Assembly (NCBI GenBank): GCA_031472005.1
Contig: PZJY01000008.1
Span: 930,001-994,000 of the forward strand
DNA length: 64,000 nt
From: Tetracladium setigerum
Lineage: Eukaryota > Ascomycota > Leotiomycetes > Helotiales
Direction: 5' to 3'
The notes under the pieces were generated by a model. The model searched no databases and was not told where the DNA came from. It saw nothing but the letters and a program-made list of their open reading frames with translations. Below are positions 1 through 10,540 of this stretch, piece after piece. The first letter of the stretch is position 1, and each line of letters starts with the position of its first letter. A program made the position numbers and the translations under genes.

Positions 1-55
1 GCTCCTCTCAGTCAGACTTGGCATTATTGTGCTGGCACTGAAGATCGAAAACTAG

Positions 56-2047
56 GCTTCCAGCTTGCTACGCCAACACAAATCAGCAAGCACAGCTTCT
101 AGAAGGATTCCGTGCTGGCAAAGTAATCTTCGAAGACGACCGAGATAACGGCAACAATTTCTTCAACTTCAGTACACACACTTGGTGTCTCGCCAATTCC
201 CACCCATTCGGAATGACCCATGGCTTCTTCCTTCCCTCTGTCACACTTCAGGGAACAGATGAGCAGGTAGCTTACTGGAAACCATTGGCGGAATCTGGAA
301 AAATTATTGGTACATACGTTCAAACGGAAATGGCTCATGGCACACATGTTGGTGGAGTCATGACCACTGCCACTTTTGATTTCGAGAAGGATGAGTTTGT
401 GATAAACACCCCTTGTCTCGAAGCTACGAAATTTTGGCCAGGTGGTGTTGGATATTCATGTACTCGTAAGTTGCCCGAGTTTCTTTGAAGTGACAAAATT
501 CTGACTTCTCGTTCAATAGACGCTTTTCTTGTTGCTCAGATGATTATTGGAGGCAGAAATTTAGGAGTTCACTCCTTCATTGTACAAATTCGCTCATTGG
601 AGACTTTCCGGCCTATGAAAGGGATTGAACTTGGTGACATTGGGTAGGTAGTACACTCCTATAGTTCACCGAAGACATTTTACTAATGGTTTTTAGCGCG
701 AAAATGTCGTACAACACAATTGACAACGGCTTCATCAGATTCCACAACGTTCGAATCCCACGAACTAACCTATTAATGCGCTATTCCACCGTCTCCAGAG
801 ATGGCTCCTACGCATCCAGTCCACTCCGAGAAAAGCTACTTTATGGCGGTATGCTCCGAGGCAGGAAAATGATCGCCAAGAATGCCGCATTTCGACTCGC
901 CCAAGCCCTCACAATCGCAACTCGATATTCGACCGTGCGACTTCAAGGTAGACCATTCTCTGATCCTACGCTTCCAGAGCCGACAATTATGTCGTACAAA
1001 CATCAGCAGCATCGTCTGCTAATCAATATCGCCAAGTCTTACACCATGTTATTCGCTTCTCGTGTTTCGACAGAGGAGTATGATGTTTACTACGAAGATC
1101 AACTGATAGGCAAGGGGGACAGTAGCAATCTGGGGTATGTGCATATGATTATGTGTGGTCTGAAAGCATGGGGGACACAGACAGCCTTTGAGGGTGCAGA
1201 TGATGCGAGAAGGATGTGTGGAGGTCACGGTTTTATGATGACTTCAGGACTAGGCGACATCGTGAATAGTGTCAGCGCCACCTGCACATTTGAAGGAGAA
1301 AATTACGTCATGTACGGACAGGTAGGGAAATATCTCTGGAAGGAAATGAGCAGAAAAGTCCTCCCTCACGATCTTCAATACGTCGCCCAGCATCGCCACC
1401 AACTTCACCACAAGTTATGCGACAAAGTCGATACAGATTTTCTATCACACCAGCTTCTAGTCAAGATGTTTAAGCATCGCGCGGCTAGATTAATTATCCA
1501 CGCACACAACCTCGTCTCCAAAGCTGTCGCCAACGGCATCAGACCTCTCATGGCCGAGAACAACTACGGATTCGAGCTGATGCAAGCCGCTCGTGCACAC
1601 ATTGAGCTCTACGTCCTCCAATCTTCTATTCTCATTCTCAGTAGACTCGACATCGACCACCCATCAACTCCGCCAGCCGTCGTCGACGCCCTAACATCCT
1701 TGATAACACTATTTGGGCTCTCTACCATCGCGTCCCCACTTTCCACATCCTCAATCACATTCCTCGAGGATGGATATATCTCCAACGATCAACTAGGATC
1801 AATGCGAGAGCATATTGATTTATTGGTTGAGACACTAGCGCCAGATGCACTTGCGCTTACGGATGCCTGGAATTTCTCGGATGCGAGTATGGCAAGTGCA
1901 ATTGGATGTTATGATGGAGATGTTTATCCCAGAATCATGAGCTGGGTCAAGCAGTTGCAGATGAATGTTGATGCAGAGAAGACGGAAAATATTGTGAAGA
2001 ATAGTTGGAGAGACTTTACTGAGCCGATGATCAAATCGAAGCTCTGA
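56..2047 (+). CDS. POX1: Peroxisomal acyl-CoA oxidase, 5' partial
   Basis: Flavoenzyme of the first step of peroxisomal fatty-acid beta-oxidation (acyl-CoA to trans-2-enoyl-CoA with H2O2). Exons read 56-465, 520-644 and 697-2047 with consistent phases and give about 628 residues. The family is usually 680-750, so an N-terminal exon lies upstream of the window; the exact first exon edge (about 56) is my estimate. Visible family motifs are TEMAHGTHVGG, the ATKFWPGGVG segment, the glycine-rich GDIGAKM turn across the second intron, CGGHGFMM, and CTFEGEN, which holds the catalytic glutamate in the family. The protein ends in SKL, a type 1 peroxisomal targeting signal, preceded by the conserved GCYDGDVYPR segment. 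The symbol follows the yeast homologue. Confidence 0.9.
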
Positions 2048-3094
2048 TTGCGAACGGGTAACGAATAATGAATAGTTGTGAGAGATGTGTTCTATGGTAG
2101 CAGTGTATCTTTTCATTGGCAAATTTTATAGGCGCGATGTTTTGAAATAGCAGATATGAATATGAAACGTTTCTGAATACCTAGTGTTCATGGTGGTTGC
2201 ATATACTGTACCTGTTGTGTAACATACTAAACTTCGCTAAACTATTGCGGGTGGCGCCGCACCTTAGCGTCAAGGCTAACTTTATCAGATATCATAAAGT
2301 CCAAGATTAAGGACAAGGAGCAGTGAAAATTTGCTGTGAGTTCATTTATTACTTTCTCGAAAGAGCGGAACTGGCCACAAAAAGTCTACCAACCCGTTGA
2401 AAAGGTGAGCTGAGAGTGCCAAGCAGTTGGGCTCAATCTGCAGGACACTTCTACTCCTTTCGGATTAATGCACTTCGTTAACTATGGTAACTAATCGGAG
2501 ATTTTACTTCTCAGATACGGTGATTAGATCGTTGGGCTGTTCATCCTGACGCAGCTGCTCTCTGTTGTACTGTCTTCTGGTTGCCTTAAAACTGCGGGAC
2601 TGCGGGTTGTGGGGTAGTACAAGCCGTTGACAGCGCATTAAGTGGACAAAATCATTAACAGTGCTGCGGAACTAAGGTATTACGGGCCAGTAGTGGCAAT
2701 AAGCTCTCTTGGTTTCAACTTTTCCTTGGTTATTTGCACACCAACATGAGCCTAGGGCGAAACGCGAATGTCTTCCCAGTCTAGGAGCTATTTCGAGGGC
2801 GCTTTGAGGTTGGATGATTGTTCGAAGGGATTTTTCAGCGAAAGTTGACGTAAATAATGAAAAGCTATTTTACGCTATTTTACCAGGTCGAAAAAGGAAG
2901 GTTATTCTCAGTACCGAGACAGTTTCTTGACATTTCGTGAGTTTTGAGCTGAATCAACTGGTCAAGATGAAGTCCCCTCGAATTCTTAAATCATCAATAT
3001 TTAGAGATTCAGCAATTTTTTGCGTCACGAGAATTGATTCTCTTGCGAATAGTTTTATGATTTGCAGGATTTATCAAGATTGTGCCGCAGTTCT

Positions 3095-3310
3095 GAAGAT
3101 CCATAATTGGTGAAGGGCCAAAAACATTTGATGTCTTCAAGGACGGTGCCGAAGTTCAAAAGAGTATGGCTGGATACATGGCTACCCAAACTAATCCAAT
3201 ATCTGGAGCACCTTCAGCCCTATCCACTGCTTACGCTACTACTTTTCTCACCGAAGTATTCACAGCGCTTCAAGAAACAAACTCTCTCGCCGGCCCACGG
3301 TATGTACAGA
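3095..3310 (+). pseudogene. Unidentified coding remnant
   Basis: One frame reads about 70 residues of normal composition, beginning near IIGEGPKTFDVFKDGAEV and continuing through GYMATQTNPISGAPSALS to NSLAGPR, where a strong GTATGT donor follows (about 3301). The same frame upstream carries FIKIVPQF and then a TGA. I do not recognise the family. It could be an exon of a decayed gene or chance; a full gene cannot be built around it. Confidence 0.2.
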
Positions 3311-3978
3311 CAAGGAGTGAGTCACTTCTCCATTCATAGAGTTGAGCAAGAAACAATACTGCCCAGAAGCTGACTATAAAGTAAGAAAGAATAGGAGGAT
3401 CAGTGGCGTAGATTTGTAGTGACTACCTTCATCCGATTGGAACTGTTTGCATAGGGTTTGGAATATTTGCTAAGAGTTTTCGGATGCACTGGCCGGTGGA
3501 TTGTGCCTGCATCTGTGATCTCGTCCTACATCGCGGGTAGCCCCATGTTTTGATTGATACGATTGTAAAATAGGTGGCGGATAGGATCAGGTTAGACTGG
3601 TACCTGTGATTGTTCACTTCCTCTTGCTTGCCAGCTTGTGTGTTGGAGCGATTCATAGACGAAGAACTACGTTCGTGTTGTTATTCAAATCAAATAATCT
3701 ACGAAAACTGAAGAAAACTCAAACTCTGAATCACAAGCTGTTTGAATTTTGCAACCGTCTTCTCGTTGTATTGAACTTGTGATAAAGCTTGGATATATAT
3801 GAGAAGACGTGGAGGTGATAAGTAGCTCGTGCGAGCGAGTTGACCTGTTAAATATCAAGATATCATATAACTTGAACTTTAGAAAACTTATCTACTACCT
3901 AACTATACTCAAAAGCAAAACAATAAATGTGAAAACCTTGATCTGAAAGGAATACAAAGTGAATTTTACAAAGTGAAT

Positions 3979-4000
3979 GCACGCGTCAAAGAACGCGTGC
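3979..4000. promoter_or_regulatory. Paired MCB-like boxes upstream of CTP synthase
   Basis: GCACGCGT and ACGCGTGC form a perfect 8-bp inverted repeat separated by 6 bp, about 155-175 nt before the CTP synthase ATG. ACGCGT is the yeast MCB core bound by MBF (Mbp1/Swi6), which drives G1/S genes including nucleotide biosynthesis. Function here is inferred from motif and position. Confidence 0.5.
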
Positions 4001-4153
4001 CCCTCCATTTACTTTAAATCCCGATACGGACTAGCGCGAAAAAGTCAAAGTCCCCCCACCATATTTTCAGACCGACAAAGACGGTAGACTTTCCCTCCTT
4101 CCCTCAATTTGGCTTATTGAGGTGCACCACATACATTTGCCAAAACCGCCACA

Positions 4154-6198
4154 ATGAAGTATGTTCTAGTATCCGGAGGTATGTAACCCGTCCCGTGTTT
4201 TTTTGAGCCAAATCGAGCGCGTTCTGACCGAGTTTAGGTGTGATCAGTGGAATCGGAAAGGGCGTTATTGGTATGTGTACCACCGGAAGAGAAAGGGCAC
4301 TATGGAACGGAGGACAACATGAGAAGTAGTGGTAAATGGGATACAGGACTGATATCTGAACAGCCTCTTCCACGGGTTTGCTGTTGAAGACAATTGGGCT
4401 CAAGATAAGTCTTTTTTTCTCTACATGACTCGGACTTAAGGCTGACATTCCAGGCACGTTTCCTCGATCAAGATTGATCCATACATGAATATCGATGCAG
4501 GAACCATGAATCCCAAGGAGTAGGTCACCCGAAATGACGCGATCTGCCGCGCAGCGCTGACCTGTCATAGGCACGGTGAGGTCTTCGTTTTGGACGACGG
4601 TGGAGAGGTCGACCTCGATTTAGGGAACTACGAGCGATACCTCAACATCACCCTTACTCGCGAAAATAATATCACAACTGGCAAGATTTACCAGCATGTC
4701 ATCGAGAAGGAACGTAGGGGAGATTATCTTGGGAAGACAGTTCAGGTGGTGCCACATCTCACAGATGCAATCCAAGAATGGATTGAGCGAGTTGCAAAGA
4801 TCCCAGTGGATGATACAAAGGAGTCACCCGACGTCTGTATAATCGAGTTGGGAGGCACGGTTGGAGATATTGAGAGCGCCCCGTTCATTGAGGCCATGAG
4901 ACAGTTGAGACGCAGAGCTGGAAAAGGAAACTTTTTGCAGATTCACGTTTCTCTGATCCCAGTCATCCAAGGGGAGCAGAAGACAAAGCCTACACAACAG
5001 GCTTACAGAGATGTTGGCCGTGCTGGCTTGGTTCCGGATTTGGTAAGTGGGAAATTATAGCAAATGTTGGGAAGATGCTAATTGGGAAAAGATTGCCTGC
5101 CGTTGCGACGTTCCGCTCGAGAAATCGACAATCGAGAAGGTTGCAATGTTTTGTCAAGTTGAGCCAGAACAGGTCATCGCTGTCCACAACGTTGCGTCAA
5201 CTTACCACGTTCCTCTCCTCCTCGAGGAGCAGGGATTAATCACCACCCTTAATTCAATTCTCAACTTGGACGCCATTGCGAAAGCACCAGCCGTCGTTGA
5301 GAAAGGCCAGGCAGTTTGGACAGAGTGGAAATCACTCACATCGTCCACCGAGCGAGTTTATAAGCTCGTCAACATCGCACTGGTTGGGAAATACACCTCC
5401 TTCCACGACTCATACCTGTCTGTCATCAAATCCCTCGAGCATTCCGCCATGCGCTGTGGCAAGAAGCTCAATCTCATCTGGGTCGACTCCTCCAACCTGG
5501 AAGCAGAAACTCAGAACACCGACCCCGCCAGCTACCACAAATCCTGGCGCGAAGTCTGCACCGCTGATGGAATTCTCGTTCCTGGCGGTTTCGGCGCTCG
5601 AGGAACCGAAGGAATGATTGCTGCTGCAAAGTGGGCCCGAACGAACAAAACCCCATATCTTGGTATTTGTCTTGGTATGCAGGTTGCCGTCATTGAATAT
5701 GCCCGCAATGTCTGTGGCATTGAAGGTGCAAACTCGGTGGAATTGGATGAAGATACCAAGGATCCACTTGTGATCTTCATGCCTGAAATCGACCCCACCA
5801 AACTTGGAGGTACGATGCGCCTTGGTCTTCGCCCAACGCTATTCCAAGAAGGATCTGAATGGTCCAAGATCCGCAAACTCTACGGTGGTGAGACTGAGAT
5901 TCTAGAACGTCACAGACACAGATATGAAGTCAACCCCGCCTATATCGAAAGACTAAAGGAGAACGGCTTGGAATTTGTGGGTAAAGATGACAAGGGAGAG
6001 CGTATGGAGATTCTGGAGTTGAAGGATCATCCTTATTACGTTGCTGTACAATTCCACCCAGAGTATCTGAGTCGGGTTTTGCACCCAAGCAGACCCTATC
6101 TGGGATTCGTGGCTGCAGCTTCAGGATGCTTGGAGAAAATCACTGCAGATGGAGCAGTAAATGGATTGACGAATGGGATCAAGGGTGTTACTATTTAA
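4154..6198 (+). CDS. URA7: CTP synthase
   Basis: Converts UTP plus glutamine and ATP to CTP, the last step of pyrimidine nucleotide synthesis; cytosolic, filament-forming family. Exons 4154-4178, 4238-4270, 4364-4404, 4458-4519, 4571-5042 and 5092-6198 give 579 residues, the usual fungal length. The start is MKYVLVSGGVISGIGKG (synthetase P-loop), followed by KIDPYMNIDAGTM, HGEVFVLDDGGEVDLDLGNY and GEQKTKPTQ. The C-terminal class I glutaminase domain has the nucleophile in YLGICLGMQ and the His/Glu pair in QFHPEYLSR. Intron 3 (4405-4457) begins AT and ends AC; no GT-AG alternative keeps frame and conserved residues. The other four introns are GT-AG. An MCB-type inverted repeat lies upstream. 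Confidence 0.96.
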
Positions 6199-9100
6199 GA
6201 TTTCGGGCGCTTTTGAATGATGTTCTTGGTGGGTTGGGCTGGGTGTTAATGAGATTTTTTTGAGAATTTGGGATAAACTTTGCAAACACCACCATGAATA
6301 ATCGTACGCAATTTTTTGGAGCATCTCAAAAAAGGAATGGAAAGATTCGTGGCGTTCTTTGTTGCATCCACAAACAAGGAAGGGGCAGTAGAATTCTTCT
6401 ACGTCGTCCTTCCCCTCTATATAGAAAGAAGCGAAATACACCAATGGAAAATTTATGAAATGGCAAATTTGCAAATCCCTCATGACTGATACACACACAC
6501 ACACTCTCTCTCTCTCTCTCTTCTGTCCATCTAAAACAGGTAAGTGTCTCCGGGCTAATTAGTTTCTCAGATTCTCTCCTTCAATTTAATGTCACCAAAT
6601 CGTAAAAAACGTTAGCATAAAGCAAAGCAAGCGACTGAGATCTCGAGCATTCTTTGTATTTCCTCCCTCTTCCCTGTCATACATCACCTCAAATTCCTGA
6701 TCATCATACTATCATGCTCGATCCATTCTCGGAAGGGTGTATACGGTACACTGTGTGTACAAGAATAGGAAGATTTGGAAACTCGAAGCTACTCGCTCTT
6801 AGCTATAATCTGACGGACCTTACAGTTGTACTTGATCACCCTCTCCTGCAGAATGAGCATATATTCCTGAATAAGATATTTCTTGTTCGCGGTTTGCCCC
6901 TCTTCAATCACAATTTACCCTCAATCATTGCCAGAACAATCCATTTTCCATCTGATAACTTGACAGGTTATAAGCCCGATTCTCGACTTGTCTGTCTTTT
7001 CTGTCTGCCGCACTGCACACCACAAAAATAAGGTGCATCAAACCACCTGACCTATGATTCTCTCATCATATCACCGTGACGGGAAAATGATAGCGTCGCA
7101 AAGCAAAAATTAGTGACTAGCAGTTAGTAAAGGTCAGGAGAGTAAGTTATTTAATTAATTACCTGGGACATACTCCGCATCACTGGGAATTTTACAATGA
7201 CTGACGACCTCAATCTGAGATCTCGATATCCATTTCAATATTGCTTCCAAACCTTCTAAACAAAATAGAACTAGGTAATTAATACCTAGGTATTTCTGAG
7301 CATATCATATCATTCCGTTCCATTCCCATAATCCCAATACGCCCAAAAAAGAAAAATAGATCTCTCATCCATCTACCGCATACTTGAGTGAGGTATTTAG
7401 GAGTTACTTTCCATGGATGAAATCAGTCTGCACTCTCCCATACCATACAAACATGGAGTTGATCTAGCAATCGAGGATTCAGAGAGCCGGCAAGTCAAGA
7501 GTGCCGGGAAAAATATATGCTTACAGCCTCGGATAACTCTGCACTACTGGCTTTGTTGATGCAACAAGTGTTGATCCAAATGTATTCGTGTCCCTCCGTA
7601 GCTGCAAGCCGACAAGCTCCTTCGACCTTTCTAAAGCCTTGTTTTGAAAGGTCGCCCTTTTCCATATCCTGGAAAGTGACCTCTTCGTCCTAGTCAATAA
7701 GGCCGAGTTAGTTGTTGCATGCCCACATGAGAGACTCTCATGACTAGACCCACTTCCATCGATGAGATAAGATGGCACATTTAGGAATGGCCTTCCCAAA
7801 GGACTCCTTCCTTTTGTATGTCTTCGTGTGAAGTAAACGCATGTTTGAAATTGGCAAAGTGTATGGAGTTGCTGGTATCAGAGTGAGGAACTGAGGTTTG
7901 ATGGCGTTAAATTGACGATAGATCAGGCCGGAGCGTAAGGCTCAATGTATTAACACCATAATCACGTGACAGGGAACTATGTGATGGATTCCGACAGATA
8001 TTGAGGTGGGTGCGGCATGGAATTCATAGAGAACGATCAGCGGTCAATATGTGTAGCGTTGGCAGGATGTCGTGCGTGGATAGCGGGGAGAGGTGCAGTC
8101 TGCTTGGTGTGATTGCTTCTATCACGGGATCAGTTAGCGTTGGTAAAACGAACAAACCGGAGATATCGAAGTCTCGCTAGTCTGATATCTTTCCATATTT
8201 AAGAGGTAGCATGAATGGATCAGAAAAGGAAATCTAATGTGCCATCTCTCGTGACATCTTGGGGACATGAAGATCAGGTGACTCCTCCACTCTTGGCAAT
8301 CGAAAGAGGGCGCGATGAATTCCTCATTGATTCACGAAAATAGAAGGGTGTGTGGGCTCTTTGATTCGCAAAGAGTTAATGCATGGATATACCGGTTGTG
8401 GCAGACAATACAAGCCACGAAGCCAGCCAAGGCCAACCAGGGACTCGGAATTTACACCCTTGTAGTGTTAGAGACTAGGAGACTTGCGTTGGCAAAGGGG
8501 AATAGTTCCTTTGTTTTCTTTGTCCCGGGGAAGCTGGCCCGGAAATTTGCGATATGCAACGAATATATTTGGCGATATTTGGCTTTGTTGGCAAATGCAT
8601 GCTTGAAAGGTGGGGCCGAGCAAGTAGAGAAAACGACGGCGATTATTGGGTAACGTGGTAGTTGGTTTACGATGCGCAACAGACATTAATACGATGCCTC
8701 TTTGTTTATGATCTCCTCGGCTCTTCTACCGGGATTCTCAATGGTATTGGAGGCGCTATTTTTGGAGCCCTCACTTACCTGTGCATAGGCAGAGTTGATG
8801 GCTCTTTTGGCTGGAGCACAGCTTTGAACATGGTACCAAATTGTGGTTTTCCTTTTGTTGTAGGCGAGCGGTTCAGGGCGAAGGGCAGGAGGAAAGGCAC
8901 CGGGAATCAAACGTAGTTTCTGTCTTCAATAGAAAAATAACTAGACACACATATCTCAATAAACTCTACTTTTCCGGAATGGAGATATCGACCAGTGCAA
9001 TCCTAATATTCCAGAGTAATATAACAAATTGTACGGAAGAGCATCTTAAATCGAACACCACCTTGATCGCGCGAGAGGGCTCTCTATTACGAACTTTTAC

Positions 9101-9328
9101 GCTCTGACTATGACGTGCTAGTTGTGACTTTTAGATTCTGTTAAGGCTCGGCCCCTTTTATCGCCTGATCTTAAAAGGAAGACACACTGCCCTACAACTG
9201 CATCTGTGACAATCAGCACTGCACTCACTGTCCATCAGAAGTGTTAGCAATAAGAACTTATGTAATAAGACTCAGGAGGGTTTTAGAGAGGTTTATATAT
9301 ATAAGAGATCTACTCTTACTTTCTCTAG
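6199..9328. other. Intergenic, 3.1 kb without a supportable gene
   Basis: 3' flank of CTP synthase, a short AC/TC microsatellite (6491-6522) and moderately AT-rich sequence. Open frames here (for example 6654-7031, 8315-8653, 8662-8916) show no recognisable domain, splice structure or codon pattern. An ACCTAGGT palindrome occurs near 7283. Confidence 0.5.
6491..6522. repeat. Compound (AC)n(TC)n microsatellite
   Basis: Seven AC units run directly into about nine TC units, roughly 300 nt downstream of the CTP synthase stop. Simple sequence repeat of no evident function. Confidence 0.9.
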
Positions 9329-9775
9329 TGTAACGGCATGATATCAGTGGTCACGATAGTGTTACGGGCGTGATCACAGGTCACGTGGGAGCCTGAGGCT
9401 TGGGAGCATCATGGTACTAGAAGCCGAGTGGCTGATCAGGACCACTCCAAGAGAACTCATATAATTAGTAAATAATTAGTTAGCAATCATGCGAAGGAAT
9501 ATTATGGCTAGAGTGCCAAGATAATGATTCAAAGAAAGGAACCACTACGATTATTATAATCTCTATAGAGACCGTGCTGACTATGATGATTCCGAAATTA
9601 CAAAGGTTCTATATGAGTAGAACAGTATCTTATTAGATAGGAGCTTTGTGCTTAACTTAAATTAAATATCTATTATTCTAGTAACTGTCTTAGACTATAC
9701 TTGTAATATACCCATCTCCTAAGCGAATACTAACCTGACCTATCTGATTACATCGAGTGATTAGTGACCGTTACA
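9329..9775. mobile_element. Solo LTR-like element
   Basis: A 447-bp segment bounded by perfect inverted termini TGTAACGG and CCGTTACA, the TG...CA end structure and size expected of a retrotransposon LTR. The interior is AT-rich with no ORF. The 5-bp flanks (TCTAG and TGTAC) agree at only three of five positions, so a target-site duplication is not clear. No internal gag/pol is present, so it would be a solo or degraded LTR. A second copy was not found in the window. Confidence 0.45.
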
Positions 9776-10540
9776 TGTACGATGTATATATGTGTATACA
9801 CGAGAGCAAACCTATCGTGAAGTTATTGTTGGAAGACTTTCGCGCAGGCACGTGACCAGGCGTTTCTTATATTTTGAGATGACTCCATGATGAGCCATCA
9901 CTTTTGTACTTACGTGCTTCTCTTTCTCACTTACACTTCATTCTCCTTAGACTCAGCAACCGGGATACCAACATCAAGTTGGCTTTCCTGACTTCGGGTT
10001 TCACTTACATTCACCTGTTTGATCACTACTCACTTATTCATGCATTTCATTACCCCTGATACGTAACACCTAACTGGTTACCGAGACTTACCACAGCTAT
10101 CCTCAGGGGGGATATTCAGTCAAGAGGTTCACTCTTCCCTTAATACTGTGTTGCCAAAAGAAGAAGGCCCCAACCCTGGTGGTAGTTGCCACCAAGGCTG
10201 ACGTACGTTAGGGGCGCGGCCATCAAATACCGCCATTTCAAATCTCTTGGCTCGCCTTTTTTCCTTGACAGCAATTAGCTGCGGTATATGTGGTGCTACC
10301 TTTAAAATTGCACCTTTGAACATTGGTAAAGGAGATTACATTTACAGGTACTTTATCGGTAACGAATGCTTGGACCAAATTGATGTCATTTCACGTTGCG
10401 CTATAAAGTAGAAGGGTTGTCCTATTCATTCTTGTAAAACTTTACCAAAGTCAAAGAGCATTGATCTGTTCTTAGGCGATAGATTGTCCATTTGATACTT
10501 CGAAGGGCAACACTGCCACATTTGCTTGCTGTAACTCTAA
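9776..10540. other. Intergenic, promoter side of the SGNH/FG-GAP gene
   Basis: About 765 nt, AT-rich, with CACGTG at about 9850. No coding region recognised. Confidence 0.5.

Larger units (their letters stand above)
2048..4153. other. Intergenic, 2.1 kb
   Basis: 3' flank of the acyl-CoA oxidase and the CTP synthase promoter. It holds one short protein-like stretch (3095-3310) and a paired ACGCGT inverted repeat (3979-4000), listed separately. Nothing else supportable is seen. Confidence 0.6.

Noticed and set aside
4405..4457. U12-type (minor spliceosome) intron
   Set aside because: The donor is ATAAGT, not ATATCCTT, and no TCCTTAAC branch site is present, so the AT-AC intron is better explained as U2-type.
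6654..7031. 125-residue plus-strand frame after CTP synthase
   Set aside because: Begins at TTG, no domain, composition like random AT-rich DNA.
8315..8653. 112-residue plus-strand frame
   Set aside because: Overlapped by equally long minus-strand frames; no motif, intron signal or recognisable family.
8662..8916. Frame with a Gly-rich hydrophobic stretch (possible membrane helix)
   Set aside because: Isolated, non-ATG context, no partner exon; reverse frame equally open.
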